From Hyphomicrobium sp. NDB2Meth4 (GTDB lineage Bacteria; Pseudomonadota; Alphaproteobacteria; Rhizobiales; Hyphomicrobiaceae): a DNA stretch of 64,000 bases. The notes under the pieces are model-generated. The model was not told the DNA's origin and ran no database searches. It saw only the letters and a program-made list of their open reading frames with translations. A program made the translations under genes and the position numbers. The DNA lies in contig NZ_FPEJ01000009.1 in assembly GCF_900117445.1 (NCBI RefSeq), forward strand, positions 186,001 through 250,000, read 5' to 3'. The stretch's first letter is position 1. Each line of letters starts with the position of its first letter. Shown here piece by piece: positions 9,151-18,096 of the stretch.

Positions 9151-9199
9151 CCGCCTCTCTTCGGCAGCGCTCTCAACCGGGCGTGTCGGAGAGAGGCGG
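9151..9199. terminator. Possible terminator hairpin between convergent genes
   Basis: CCGCCTCTC and GAGAGGCGG form a 9-bp inverted repeat separated by 31 bases, between the convergent glucosaminidase and glycosyltransferase genes. No T run follows on either strand, so it is a weak candidate. Confidence 0.3.
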
Positions 9200-9222
9200 C
9201 GCCGAAACCGGCCCATCATTAC

Positions 9223-10368
9223 TCAGTTGCTGGGAACCGCGTTGGCGAGGTGCATGTCGTTGCCGCGCCAGCTGAAGGAGTTGCCGAGCCACGCCTGTAC
9301 CCAGAGCACTGGCAGCATCGCGTCACGTGCCAGCCAAGCGAGCGGCGACAGCGGGCCGATATGCCAGCCGGCGGCGCGCGCAAGCATCGCTTCCGAGGCG
9401 TACCAGGCGAGGCCCAGGCCGCCGACGATGCCGACGATCGAGAGGTCGAACGCGTAGGCAGCAAATCCGGCGGCGATCAGCGGCGCGACGCTGCCGGAGA
9501 GAAGCTCGGGCACAAAGAAGAGCGGGAAGGTGACGCGGCGAAGTTTGGCCCAGCGCACCTGACGTGACCAGATCTGACTCGCTGTCCGGCTGCCGAGAGG
9601 CTGGCCGAAGGCGCGATCGACGAGGCGCACGCGCTTGCCAGTCCGGCGCACGACTTTGGTGGCGGCCGCATCCTCTGCGATTTCTGCGCCGAGCGCGCGG
9701 ATGCCGCCCGCCTGCTCGAGATCGGCGCGGCGCCAAAGCATCGTCTTGCCCTGGGCGAAGCCGAGCCCGACTGTGTCGGCGGCGTACTGCCAACGCGCCT
9801 GATAGGTGTTGAGGAATGCGCACTCGACCTCGGCCCAGAAGCCTTTCGGCATGCAGCCGATGGGCGGAGCGCACAAGAGCCCGGTGTCGGCGCGCCAACC
9901 AGCCAGGAGGCGCTGCAGGTAATCGGCCGGCATCAGCACGTTGCTGTCAGCCATGACAACCCAGGCATGACGCGCATCGCGCCAGCCTTTGATCAGGTTG
10001 TTCAGCTTCGGGTTGGAACAAAGAACGTCGCGGCCAATGAGCAGCTTGGCATCGACGTGATCATACTCCGCCATTAACCGGCGGATCAGGGGGACGACAG
10101 GGTCGTCAGCATCTTCGCAGCACAGGATGAGTTCATAATGCGCGTAGTCGAGCGTGAAGCTCGAACGCAGCGTTATCTCATCCAGAGGATCGAGCCCGCG
10201 CACGGGCCGCAACACGCTGATGGGCGGAAGGCTGGGCGAAGGCGCGTCGGCGAGAGCCGGTGCCTCGTGGGAGCGGCGTGCGCGATAGGTTGCGAGCAGC
10301 GCGCTAGCAAAGTGCAGCAGCGTGGCGAGGCCAACGAATACAGCACAGCCCCAAGCGATCTCGTCCAT
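9223..10368 (-). CDS. GT21-like (ceramide glucosyltransferase family) glycosyltransferase
   Basis: The 381-residue protein has an N-terminal membrane segment (about residues 5-25), a GT-A domain and two or three C-terminal hydrophobic segments. The family motifs are present in order: DAD (CEDADDP), DSN (VMADSN), ED (AEIAEDAAAT) and RxxRW (SRQVRWAK). This is the pattern of family GT21, which includes ceramide glucosyltransferase and the hopanoid enzyme HpnI. It probably transfers a sugar from a nucleotide donor to a lipid acceptor at the inner membrane; no hopanoid genes are near, so the acceptor is open. The ATG at 10368 has AAGG six bases upstream; a TTG at 10374 is the alternative. Confidence 0.85.
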   Translation of the reverse strand: MDEIAWGCAVFVGLATLLHFASALLATYRARRSHEAPALADAPSPSLPPISVLRPVRGLDPLDEITLRSSFTLDYAHYELILCCEDADDPVVPLIRRLMAEYDHVDAKLLIGRDVLCSNPKLNNLIKGWRDARHAWVVMADSNVLMPADYLQRLLAGWRADTGLLCAPPIGCMPKGFWAEVECAFLNTYQARWQYAADTVGLGFAQGKTMLWRRADLEQAGGIRALGAEIAEDAAATKVVRRTGKRVRLVDRAFGQPLGSRTASQIWSRQVRWAKLRRVTFPLFFVPELLSGSVAPLIAAGFAAYAFDLSIVGIVGGLGLAWYASEAMLARAAGWHIGPLSPLAWLARDAMLPVLWVQAWLGNSFSWRGNDMHLANAVPSN

Positions 10369-10484
10369 GAGCAACCTTGCGCAATAGCCTATTGTGCAAG
10401 GTTTTCAGCGGATTCCATGACACGTTGATGACGAGGCCTCCGCCATTGCGACGCAGGCTGACCCAATCGTTACCGTGCGGACAT

Positions 10485-11477
10485 TCACTCAGCGGGCGTG
10501 AGATACTTGAGCGCGACGTTGGACAGCGCGCCTCCGACGACGCAGGGCACGCCCATGTAGGCCTGGCCCATCACGCCCGCAGCGACGCAACCCAGCGCGA
10601 ACGCGGTCTGGCCGGCCTGGCCCCACCAGGAAAAGTTGCGCGCGCTTTCGGGGCCTTTGGTCTTCAGCTCCTCGATGGATGCGAGCGCGTCCTTGCGGAT
10701 CTGGGCGAGTTCGAATGTCTCGGCGCCCTCTATGACCTCGGCGAGCGGCTTTTCCACCTTCTCGGGCTGATGCGGCAGTGAGGTCTTGAGGTAGCTCAGG
10801 AGGTCGTGATCCTTGGAAGCGTTCTGGGCGAGCGTCCACTTGACCATCGAGCCGATCGTCAGCTTTTCGACGTTGTTCTTCTCGCGCGACCAGGCGAGCG
10901 TGCGCACGAGGCGCTGAATAGGTTCGGAGGAACCGGTGGCGAAGTAGTAGCCCCAGTTGGCGTCGACGGCGATCGGGCTATCGAGAGGCAGGTCGCGCAG
11001 CACCTGAAGCTTGCCGTAGAGGTAGCGCTCGATGATGACTTTGCGCGCGGGCATGCGCTCGACGAACTTGCCCATCAGCTCCTTCCAATCGGCAAGCCCC
11101 GAATAAGCGATCGCCTTGATGACGACGACCTGATCGTACGGCGGCATGGGGAACATGTCGGCGATGAGCTTTTCGGCCTTATCGGGATTGGAGCCGATGA
11201 CGCCGGCGATGAAGCCGACATAGATGCCGGCCTGCTCGATCTCCTTGAAAGACCCCTGCTCGCGCATTGCTTTGAAGGCGGCGGGCAGGCGCTCGGGCGT
11301 GGGATTGAGGCGATAGTCGTTGATCCAAGAAAGGATCATCTCGGGCCGCGAGAACGGCGGGGGCTCGGGCTTTCTCTTAGCATCAGCGCTTTGGGCGAAC
11401 GTAAGCACAGACAGTGCTGCCAGTGCGGCACCGATGATGCCCCAAAGCCGACGCATATGAACACTTCGCACGAGCAC
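10485..11477 (-). CDS. Hypothetical exported protein
   Basis: About 330 residues. An N-terminal signal sequence (RRLWGIIGAALAALSVLTF, cut near SADA-KRK) is followed by an all-helical-looking region rich in charged residues and a hydrophobic stretch near the C-terminus (AFALGCVAAGVMG) that could be a membrane segment. No catalytic motif or family was recognised. The GTG at 11477 is preferred because GGGGAG lies five bases upstream; the ATG at 11456 would remove only seven residues. It is flanked by the convergent-side glycosyltransferase and an oxidoreductase on the same strand, with no clear operon. Confidence 0.7.
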   Translation of the reverse strand: MLVRSVHMRRLWGIIGAALAALSVLTFAQSADAKRKPEPPPFSRPEMILSWINDYRLNPTPERLPAAFKAMREQGSFKEIEQAGIYVGFIAGVIGSNPDKAEKLIADMFPMPPYDQVVVIKAIAYSGLADWKELMGKFVERMPARKVIIERYLYGKLQVLRDLPLDSPIAVDANWGYYFATGSSEPIQRLVRTLAWSREKNNVEKLTIGSMVKWTLAQNASKDHDLLSYLKTSLPHQPEKVEKPLAEVIEGAETFELAQIRKDALASIEELKTKGPESARNFSWWGQAGQTAFALGCVAAGVMGQAYMGVPCVVGGALSNVALKYLTPAE

Positions 11478-11610
11478 GTGCGCTCCCCTTCGAATTACGG
11501 CTTTTGCGGTTCCCACCCATGGGTCCGGACAACAGAAAACCGCGCATTGTCAATTTGATGGCAGGGGCGGAATCCCCCCACCCGCCAGGCGTCCCGGCGG
11601 AAAATAAACC

Positions 11611-12606
11611 CTAAACCGTCAAGACGATCTTGCCGACGTGGGCGGCGTCGATGCGGGCATGAGCGGCGGCGGCCTCGCGCAGCGGGAAGGTGGCGTCGAT
11701 CACGACCTTGATCTTCTTGTCGGCGAGCAACGGTGTCACCTTCTCTTCGACCGCGCGGGCGATGGCGGCTTTGACCTCGGCCGGGCGGATGCGCAGGGTC
11801 GAGCCGGTGACGGTCAGCCGCTTCAGCATGATGCGCATCATGTCGATCGTGACCTTGGAGCCCTGCTGGTAGGCGATGTTGACGAGGCGGCCATCGTCGG
11901 CGAGCGAGCGGATATTGCGCTCGACGTAGTCGCCGCCGACCATGTCGAGGATGACGTCGACGCCGCGCCCGCCGGTTTCAGCCTTCACGGCCTCGACGAA
12001 GTCCTCGGTCTTGTAGTCGACCGCGCGCTTGGCGCCGAGCTCAAGGCAGGTTTTGCACTTCTCGGGCGAGCCGGCCGTGGCGATGACGTTGGCGCCCAGC
12101 GCGGCTGCAAGTTGAATTGCAGCAACGCCGATGCCGCTGGTGCCGCCATGAACGAGGAACCACTGGCCGGGCTTCAGCCCACCGCGTTCGAACACGTTGT
12201 GCCAGACGGTGAAGAAGCCTTCAGGCACGCCCGCGGCCTCGACCATCGACAATCCGGCGGGGACAGGCAGGCACGAGCCCTCATCGGCAACGCAGTATTC
12301 GGCGTAGCCGCCTCCATTGACGAGCGCCATCACCTTGTCGCCGAGGGCAAAGCGGCTGGCATCGGGGCCGAGCGCGGCGATGGTGCCGGAGACTTCAAGT
12401 CCTGGAATTTCGGAATGACCTTTGGGAGCGGGATAAAGACCGAGCCGCTGCATCACGTCGGGACGATTGACCCCGGCGGCTTCCACTTTGATCAGCACCT
12501 GACCGCGGCCCGGCTGCGGCACGGGCACCGTCTGAGGCTGCAGCACCTCGGGCCCACCTTTGCCGACGATTGCGATGGCGGTCATGGTCTCGGGAACAGC
12601 GGTCAT
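11611..12606 (-). CDS. NAD(P)H-quinone oxidoreductase, zinc-free MDR family
   Basis: The product is about 331 residues of the medium-chain dehydrogenase superfamily, quinone oxidoreductase type (PIG3-like). An N-terminal GroES-like domain carries GVNRPDVMQR and PGLEVSGTI, and the Rossmann domain carries HGGTSGIGVAAIQLA. The structural and catalytic zinc ligands of alcohol dehydrogenases are absent, as expected for quinone oxidoreductases. It would reduce quinones with NADPH in the cytoplasm. Two ATGs in a row (12609 and 12606) follow AAAGGG; the second has the better spacing. The divergent DUF1192 gene starts 130 bases away. Confidence 0.9.
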   Translation of the reverse strand: MTAVPETMTAIAIVGKGGPEVLQPQTVPVPQPGRGQVLIKVEAAGVNRPDVMQRLGLYPAPKGHSEIPGLEVSGTIAALGPDASRFALGDKVMALVNGGGYAEYCVADEGSCLPVPAGLSMVEAAGVPEGFFTVWHNVFERGGLKPGQWFLVHGGTSGIGVAAIQLAAALGANVIATAGSPEKCKTCLELGAKRAVDYKTEDFVEAVKAETGGRGVDVILDMVGGDYVERNIRSLADDGRLVNIAYQQGSKVTIDMMRIMLKRLTVTGSTLRIRPAEVKAAIARAVEEKVTPLLADKKIKVVIDATFPLREAAAAHARIDAAHVGKIVLTV

Positions 12607-12739
12607 CATTTACCCTTTCGGCTGGCCTCGATGCCCTGATGCCCGAGCAGCCAGAAAGAGACAAGCGGGGCGTGCGCGCAGGTTGCCGCGGCGGAACGGT
12701 TGGCGCAGAGTCGTCGGCCCTGGATCACGGAGGCCGCGC

Positions 12740-12931
12740 ATGGACTGGGACGATCTCGCGCCGAAGAAGGCAAAGAGCATTGCAAGCATCGGCGACAGCC
12801 TCGCCACGCTTTCCGTTGCGGAACTCGAAGCACGCATTACGGCGTTCGAGGAAGAGATCGCTCGCATCAAAGTGGAACTCGAGGCAAAGCGCCGGCACGA
12901 AGCTGCGGCCAACGCTCTCTTCAAGAAGTGA
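12740..12931 (+). CDS. DUF1192 family small coiled-coil protein
   Basis: This 63-residue protein begins MDWDDLAPKK and continues with the heptad-like AELEARITAFEEEIARIK, the signature of DUF1192, a small helical family found across Alphaproteobacteria. GGAGG lies seven bases before the ATG. The function is unknown; the helix suggests a protein-binding role. It stands alone, with a candidate small RNA downstream. Confidence 0.85.
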   Translation: MDWDDLAPKKAKSIASIGDSLATLSVAELEARITAFEEEIARIKVELEAKRRHEAAANALFKK

Positions 12932-13093
12932 AGGCACGCACGCTGCCTTCCCAAACGGTAATCGCCCGGTCAACGCGCATTAACACTTGTGATGGCGCGC
13001 CTTCATTGGCGATAGCGCAAACGTGAGGAAGAAGCTCTTCAGAGGTCGTTAGCCTTTAAAGCTTTGTTAGGGTTAGGCCGATAACGTCATATC

Positions 13094-13183
13094 ATCCAGT
13101 CACCTGGATCCTGAGCGGCACGGCCGCTCTGTTTGACGCCTCCCTGTTTGACTTCAGAGCCGCTGCAAAGCGGCTCTTTTTTT
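13094..13183 (+). ncRNA. Candidate trans-acting small RNA with exposed CCUCCC
   Basis: Three hairpins follow in order: ATCCAG-TCAC-CTGGAT (13094-13109), GAGCGGC-ACG-GCCGCTC (13113-13129) and a terminator hairpin with seven Ts (13156-13183). Between the last two lies an unpaired stretch in which a 9-base direct repeat CTGTTTGAC (13129-13137 and 13144-13152) brackets GCCTCC, so the RNA exposes an anti-Shine-Dalgarno CCUCCC. A possible promoter is TTGTTA (13064-13069), an 18-base gap, then CATATC (13088-13093); if used, transcription would start near 13099 and cut into the first hairpin. The layout resembles the alphaproteobacterial mmgR/suhB (alpha-r8) RNAs, but family membership is inference. 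Confidence 0.55.
13156..13183 (+). terminator. Strong Rho-independent terminator
   Basis: A 9-bp stem AGAGCCGCT / AGCGGCTCT with a GCAA tetraloop is followed by seven Ts on the plus strand. It lies 225 bases after the DUF1192 stop and 110 bases before rcdA, too far from DUF1192 to be obviously its own, which suggests a separate short transcript. Confidence 0.85.
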
Positions 13184-13292
13184 GCATATCCCCAAACTTG
13201 ATCGAAACGGTGCTTCGATCGTCCCGCTTTTGGTCATGTTGTTAACTATGGCTTGGCAGGATGCGAGCGTGTTAATTGTGAGCAGCAGGTGA

Positions 13293-13859
13293 GTGAGCGT
13301 GTCAAATCTAGTCATGAGCAACGTATCGCGTGCTGAAGCGGTCTCGGCCGCAAATGGTGTCACCGTATCGTTTGGCGAGCGCTTCCAGGCTTCCGCTCAG
13401 TTCGACATGGTGTTCAAGCAGGGCATGGCGCTCGTCGAGCGCACCGCCGCGTATCTGGAGGGTCCAGGTCGCGCCGAGGCCAAGCGGCTCCCCGCCGCCG
13501 TCAACGTTCTTTACGCCAGCGAGAGCATGCGGCTGACGACGCGTCTGCTCGATATGGCTTCGTGGCTGCTGGTCCGCCGCGCCCTGAAAGAGGGCGACAT
13601 CAGCGAGGCCGAGGCACAGCGAAAGCGCAAGGGCGCAGCCCTGAACGCTCCGGCTCGTTCTTCGCATACTGCCGGGTTCGGCGAGCTGCCGGAAACGCTG
13701 CGTGGGCTGGTCGAAGAAAGCTATGCGCTGCAGGACCGGGTGGCGCAGCTCGACCGCGCGATGAGCATCAAGGCCGACAACGTCGCCTCCAGCGAGGCGG
13801 CATTTTCCAATCCAGTCGGCTCGCAGCTCGACCGGATCCGTGTCGCCTTCGGGGCCTGA
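13293..13859 (+). CDS. rcdA: RcdA-family (DUF1465) cell-cycle proteolysis adaptor
   Basis: The 188-residue protein belongs to DUF1465, the family of Caulobacter RcdA, which brings CtrA to ClpXP during the cell cycle. The helical-bundle signature is clear: FGERFQASAQFDMVFKQGM, SESMRLTTRLLDMASWLLVRRAL and LVEESYALQDRVAQLDRAM. The C-terminus is polar and probably disordered, as in RcdA. GTG codons at 13293 and 13299 and an ATG at 13314 are all possible starts; AGCAGG upstream favours the GTGs. It is monocistronic, ending at a strong hairpin shared with rpmE. The CtrA-degradation role is inferred from the family. Confidence 0.85.
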   Translation: MSVSNLVMSNVSRAEAVSAANGVTVSFGERFQASAQFDMVFKQGMALVERTAAYLEGPGRAEAKRLPAAVNVLYASESMRLTTRLLDMASWLLVRRALKEGDISEAEAQRKRKGAALNAPARSSHTAGFGELPETLRGLVEESYALQDRVAQLDRAMSIKADNVASSEAAFSNPVGSQLDRIRVAFGA

Positions 13860-13927
13860 TCTCAAGATTTCAGTGGCGCGCCCTGCCGTTCCGGCCGGGC
13901 GCCTTCGCTGTTAACGAATGCTCAACG

Positions 13928-13957
13928 AAAAAAGCCCGGCGCGTGCCGGGCTTTTTT
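13928..13957. terminator. Bidirectional terminator between rcdA and rpmE
   Basis: The 13-bp stem AAAAAAGCCCGGC / GCCGGGCTTTTTT with a 4-base loop lies between two convergent genes and has a T run on both strands. Confidence 0.9.
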
Positions 13958-13980
13958 GTTCGCTCGACGATCGTCGAGGA

Positions 13981-14205
13981 TCAGAACAGGCCTTCGAACT
14001 TCTTCTTGAAGCGCGAGAGGCGGCCGCCGCGGTCCATGAGGCGCTGATCGCCACCGGTCCACGCGGGATGCGAGGTCGGGTCGATGTCGAGCTGCAGCTC
14101 ATCGCCTTCCTTGCCATAGGTGGAATAGGTGATGAACTCGGTGCCGTCGGTCATCTTGACCTTGATCTGGTGGTAGTCGGGGTGCAGATCGGGATCGTTC
14201 TTCAT
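13981..14205 (-). CDS. rpmE: 50S ribosomal protein L31
   Basis: The 74-residue product has the L31 pattern [32 protein letters not shown] and [13 protein letters not shown]. The zinc-binding cysteines of type A L31 are missing, so this is the zinc-independent form common in Alphaproteobacteria. It is a component of the large ribosomal subunit. The start ATG at 14205 is placed by alignment with the family; the longer open frame upstream lacks L31 character. Confidence 0.97.
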   Translation of the reverse strand: MKNDPDLHPDYHQIKVKMTDGTEFITYSTYGKEGDELQLDIDPTSHPAWTGGDQRLMDRGGRLSRFKKKFEGLF

Positions 14206-14397
14206 CGTTGCGCTCGCAATGGCTCGCCCTTTGGCGAATAGCCGCTTCAATCGGGCAATTTGGGTGTTTCGAGCGGCCTCTATAGTCGAGAAGGACGGCG
14301 GGCACAAGCACGGGTATTGAGGCCGGTATACCAATGGGCACCGCGTCCTGATGCCACTTGAGCGGGGGCACCCCGTCGGGCATGGTCCCTTGTAACA

Positions 14398-16263
14398 ATG
14401 TTCGCCGGCAGTCTGGATGCCGATCTCAAGAGTATTGCCGTGGCTCGACGCAAATCCCAATCAGACGGGGAAAACCCCGCGACAGGGGAAACTGACCAAG
14501 GAAAGCGCTCTCGGCCCGAGTTGCGGCCGCTGATGGCGCTCTGGCCGTATCTGGCCCGCTATCCCGTCCGGGTGGCGCTCGCCGGCGTCGCGCTGGTCGT
14601 CTCGGCGCTTGCCATGCTGATCATACCGATGGCCGTGCGCCGGGTCATCGACCTCGGTTTCGGCTCGCACGACGGGATCTTCATCGACCGCTATTTCGGG
14701 ATGCTGATCGTCATCGGCTTCGTGCTGTCGGTCGCCAGCGCCGCACGGTTCTATTACGTCAACTGGCTGGGTGAGCGCGTCGTCGCCGATCTGCGCAGCG
14801 ACGTGTTCCGCCATGTCGCCGATCTCGGGCCTTCGTTCTTCGAACGCACGCATTCGGGCGAGCTGATGAGCCGCCTCACGGCGGACACCACGCAGATCAA
14901 AGCGATGGCCGGTACATCGTTGTCGCAGGCGCTGCGCAGCGCGATCATGCTGATCGGCGCGCTGGTCATGATGTTCGTCACCAGCGCGCACCTGTCGCTG
15001 CTGGTGCTGCTCGCGATTCCGGTGACGGTGCTGCCGCTGATCGCATTTGGGCGGCTGGTGCGGCGCCTGTCACGGCGCGCGCAGGATACCCTGGCAGAGG
15101 CTTCGGCTTACGCCGCTGAGAACCTCGCCGCCTCGCGTACCATGCAGGCCTTCGCCTACGAGAGCGTTGCGGCCAAACATTACAGGGATGGGGTCGAGGT
15201 AGCTTTTGACGCCGCCAAGGAGCGGATGCGGGCGCGCGCTGCGCTGACGGCGCTCGCCATGTTCCTCGTCATTGCCAGCATCACCAGCGTGCTGTGGTTC
15301 GGCGCGGCCGCTGTGGTCGACGGAAGCCTCAGCGTCGGGCGGCTCAGCCAGTTCGTGCTGTACGCTGTTTTCGCAGGAGCCTCCTTCGCCCAGGTCTCCG
15401 AGATCTGGGGTGAGGTCAGCCAAGCGGCGGGCGCAGCGGAGCGGCTGACAGAGCTGCTGGCGGTGCAGCCCGAGATCAAGTCTCTGGCCAACCCCGTGCC
15501 GCTGCCTACGCCAGCGCGAGGCGAGATCGAGTTCAAGAAGGTCAGCTTCTCCTATCCCGGGCGATCGAGCCTGCCCACTCTGCAGGACGTCACCTTCCGC
15601 GCCGCGCCGGGCGAGACGATTGCGCTCGTCGGGCCCTCGGGCGCTGGCAAAAGCACGATCTTCAATCTGCTCCTGCGCTTCTTCGATCCGCAGTCGGGCG
15701 CGGTTTGCGTCGACGGTGTCGATGTGCGCGAGGCGGCGCTGGACGCTGTCCGGGCACGCATGGCGCTGGTTCCGCAGGACGTCGCCCTGTTTGCGGGTAC
15801 CGTTGCCGACAACATCCGCTACGGCAAGCCGGACGCAGACATGGACTCGGTGCGGAGGGCAGCTGTTGCGGCCCAGGCAGATGACTTCATCAGCGCCCTG
15901 CCACAGGGTTACGAGACCCGGCTGGGTGAGCGCGGCGTATCGCTGTCGGGCGGGCAACGCCAGCGTATTGCCATCGCCCGCGCCATCCTGAAAGACGCCC
16001 CGATCCTGCTGCTCGACGAGGCGACGAGCGCCCTCGACGCTGAGAGCGAGGCCGGAGTGCAGCGGGCGCTGGAACGACTGATGGTCGGGCGCACGACGCT
16101 GGTGATCGCCCACCGGCTGGCCACGGTTCAGAAAGCCCGGCGCATCCTCGTCATGGACAAGGGTCAGATCGTGGAGCAAGGCACCCACGCCGAACTGGTG
16201 GCAAGGGGCGGTCTTTATGCCCGCCTTGCCGAGATGCAGTTCGCTGCCGAGGCCGCTGAATAG
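14398..16263 (+). CDS. MsbA-like ABC exporter, fused permease and ATPase
   Basis: The 621-residue half-transporter has about 45 polar N-terminal residues, six predicted membrane segments (about 50-320) and an ATPase domain (about 375-615). The ATPase is complete: Walker [11 protein letters not shown]-loop VPQDV, signature LSGGQRQR, Walker B ILLLDEAT and the switch His in IAHR. It resembles the MsbA-related family TIGR02204, whose substrate is unknown; lipid or drug export from the inner membrane is the usual inference. As a half-transporter it must dimerise. It is monocistronic. The first 45 residues are unusual, and a start nearer RPELRPLM is possible. Confidence 0.92.
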   Translation: MFAGSLDADLKSIAVARRKSQSDGENPATGETDQGKRSRPELRPLMALWPYLARYPVRVALAGVALVVSALAMLIIPMAVRRVIDLGFGSHDGIFIDRYFGMLIVIGFVLSVASAARFYYVNWLGERVVADLRSDVFRHVADLGPSFFERTHSGELMSRLTADTTQIKAMAGTSLSQALRSAIMLIGALVMMFVTSAHLSLLVLLAIPVTVLPLIAFGRLVRRLSRRAQDTLAEASAYAAENLAASRTMQAFAYESVAAKHYRDGVEVAFDAAKERMRARAALTALAMFLVIASITSVLWFGAAAVVDGSLSVGRLSQFVLYAVFAGASFAQVSEIWGEVSQAAGAAERLTELLAVQPEIKSLANPVPLPTPARGEIEFKKVSFSYPGRSSLPTLQDVTFRAAPGETIALVGPSGAGKSTIFNLLLRFFDPQSGAVCVDGVDVREAALDAVRARMALVPQDVALFAGTVADNIRYGKPDADMDSVRRAAVAAQADDFISALPQGYETRLGERGVSLSGGQRQRIAIARAILKDAPILLLDEATSALDAESEAGVQRALERLMVGRTTLVIAHRLATVQKARRILVMDKGQIVEQGTHAELVARGGLYARLAEMQFAAEAAE

Positions 16264-16364
16264 CCTAAATTCGCAGCATTCCTTACCGCGCGATGATATC
16301 GCTAATGGGGAGAACGGCGCCCGTATCGACGGCGCGCCGGCGATAACCGAGGGGAAAAGCATAA

Positions 16365-16982
16365 ATGCAACCGGACCTTGAGCCGATGCTGCCGCCTGAG
16401 CCGCGGACCAGCACGGCCCCGCCGTTGTGGGTTTGGGCGCTGGTCGTCGGAATGGGAGCCGTTGCCGCTTATTCGGGCTACACGGCCCTGTCGGCCAATC
16501 AGCTTTATCACGAGGGTGAGAGCGTTCGTCTCGATCTCGCCCGCCAGCGCGACCGTTTGAAAGCCAATGTCACGGACCTCACGCGTCAGTTGGAGCAGGC
16601 GAACCGCTCGCTCGGCGAAGTCGAGAATGCGCTGAAGCAATCGCGCGCCAATACCGAGTCTGCTTCGGCGCAGATCACCGACCTGCAGAAGCAGGTTGGA
16701 GAACTGCAGCAGCAGGTGACGGATCTGCAGCAGCGCTCGGCCGACTTGGAAAAGGCGCGTAATGCTGCCGAAGCGGAGGCCAAGGCGGCAAAGGATGCCG
16801 TGCATGGTGCAAAGGATGCATCAGCCAAGGAAATCGCATCGCTTAAGTCGCAGCTCGCAGCCGCGCAGAAGAAGTTGAACCAAGCGCTGGCGGACCTGAA
16901 AAAAGAGCGCGAGTTCGTGAGCCCGGTGCCGATGCCGCCGCCTTCGGGCGAGGTACCCCAGGATGCGCCTCCGCCGCGTTGA
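16365..16982 (+). CDS. Membrane-anchored coiled-coil protein
   Basis: The 205-residue product has a short proline-rich N-terminus, one membrane segment (about residues 20-42, LWVWALVVGMGAVAA) and a long heptad region (about 55-185) rich in Gln, Lys, Glu and Ala, with repeated LQKQVGELQQQVTDLQQ units, ending in a proline-rich tail. It would be a periplasmic coiled-coil stalk of unknown function. AGGGGA precedes the ATG. It is followed by a strong terminator and the convergent OmpA/MotB-like gene, which is also a membrane-anchored coiled coil. No family was recognised beyond the general architecture. Confidence 0.75.
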   Translation: MQPDLEPMLPPEPRTSTAPPLWVWALVVGMGAVAAYSGYTALSANQLYHEGESVRLDLARQRDRLKANVTDLTRQLEQANRSLGEVENALKQSRANTESASAQITDLQKQVGELQQQVTDLQQRSADLEKARNAAEAEAKAAKDAVHGAKDASAKEIASLKSQLAAAQKKLNQALADLKKEREFVSPVPMPPPSGEVPQDAPPPR

Positions 16983-17015
16983 GGCTTGGCGCGATCGTTT
17001 GGCAAAAAACTTTGC

Positions 17016-17043
17016 ATCCCGGGGCTTAGCCCCGGGATTTTTT
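17016..17043 (+). terminator. Rho-independent terminator after the coiled-coil gene
   Basis: The 10-bp stem ATCCCGGGGC / GCCCCGGGAT with a three-base loop is followed by six Ts. The minus-strand reading also has a TTTTTT run a few bases on, so it may serve the convergent gene too. Confidence 0.88.
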
Positions 17044-17064
17044 GCGCGCAGTGAACCTAGGCCA

Positions 17065-18093
17065 TCAGCGGTTGGTAAGCTTCAGCTCGATGCGGCGGTT
17101 GCGCTGCAGGCTCGCCTCGTCGATACCGGTCTCGAGCGGCCGGAACTCGCCGTAACCCGCGGCGACGAGCCGGTTGGGCGACACGCCCCGCGTGATCAGG
17201 TAGCGCACGACCGAGATGGCGCGCGCGGTCGACAGCTCCCAGTTGGATGGGAAGGTCGGGCTGGCGATGGGGCGGATGTCTGTGTGGCCATCGACCTGAA
17301 GCGCCCAGTCGATCTCCTTGGGAATTTCTCTCTCGAGCTGGATGATGGCGGAAGCCAGCTGGTCCATCGTCGCCAGACCCTCGGGCGTCAACTGGTTCGA
17401 GCCGGACGGGAACAGAACTTCCGATTCAAAGACGAAGCGGTCGCCGACAACGCGGATGTCCTTGCGGTTCTTGAGAAGCTCGCGCAGCCGGCCGAAGAAG
17501 TCGGAGCGGTAGCGCTGTAGCTCCTGGACCTGGCGCGCCAGCGCTGCGTTGAGGCGGGCACCGAGATCCTTGATGCGGGTCTGGCTCTCGGCGTCCTTCT
17601 TCTCGGATGCCTCGAGCGCTTCGTTCAGCGCGGCGATCTGGCGGCGCAGCGACAGCAGTTGCTGATTGAGGATGTCGACCTTGGCCAGCGCTTCGTCGGA
17701 AATCTTCTTCTGGTTCTCAAGGTCGGTGGTGAGGCCGGAGATGCGGGCCTCGGCGGCCTTTGCCGCTTCATCCCCCGACAGCGCAAAGCCCGACAGCTTG
17801 GAATTTTCCTCGCGCATCGAAGACAACGATGCCTGTAGCGCGGCCAGTTCGTCGGCGGCCGACTTGGCCTTGCCCTTCTCGAGCGCGAGCAGGCTCGTCA
17901 GCTCGGAAATCTGCAGCGTCAGGCGCTTCAGCGCGGTGTCCTTACCGCTGGCCTCCTGGCTGGCGAAGTACTGCGCCAGCATGAAGATCGACATTAGGAA
18001 CGTGACGACGAGCAGCAGCGTCGACAGCACGTCGACGTAGCCCGGCCAGAAGTCGGCGTATTCGTTGCGCCTGCGCGTGCGTCCGCCCGCCAT
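17065..18093 (-). CDS. MotB/TolR-like OmpA-domain peptidoglycan-binding protein
   Basis: The 342-residue protein has one N-terminal membrane segment (FWPGYVDVLSTLLLVVTFLM) with an acidic residue in it, as in MotB/TolR/ExbD stators, a long coiled coil (about 45-215), and a C-terminal OmpA-like peptidoglycan-binding domain (VDGHTD, LSTARAISVVRYL, GYGEFRP, NRRIELKLTNR). It follows the ExbB/MotA-like gene by only three bases, and the two likely form an inner-membrane proton-driven complex anchored to the cell wall. No flagellar genes are near, so a flagellar stator is unlikely; an envelope-maintenance or motor role is inference. Confidence 0.88.
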   Translation of the reverse strand: MAGGRTRRRNEYADFWPGYVDVLSTLLLVVTFLMSIFMLAQYFASQEASGKDTALKRLTLQISELTSLLALEKGKAKSAADELAALQASLSSMREENSKLSGFALSGDEAAKAAEARISGLTTDLENQKKISDEALAKVDILNQQLLSLRRQIAALNEALEASEKKDAESQTRIKDLGARLNAALARQVQELQRYRSDFFGRLRELLKNRKDIRVVGDRFVFESEVLFPSGSNQLTPEGLATMDQLASAIIQLEREIPKEIDWALQVDGHTDIRPIASPTFPSNWELSTARAISVVRYLITRGVSPNRLVAAGYGEFRPLETGIDEASLQRNRRIELKLTNR

Positions 18094-18096
18094 GCG

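Noticed and set aside
9151-9199. Inverted repeat considered as a strong terminator
   Set aside because: The loop is 31 bases long and neither strand has a T run, so it is reported only as a weak candidate.
15070-16362. 430-residue minus-strand open frame
   Set aside because: It is the antisense of the MsbA-like ABC transporter, whose motifs are all on the plus strand.
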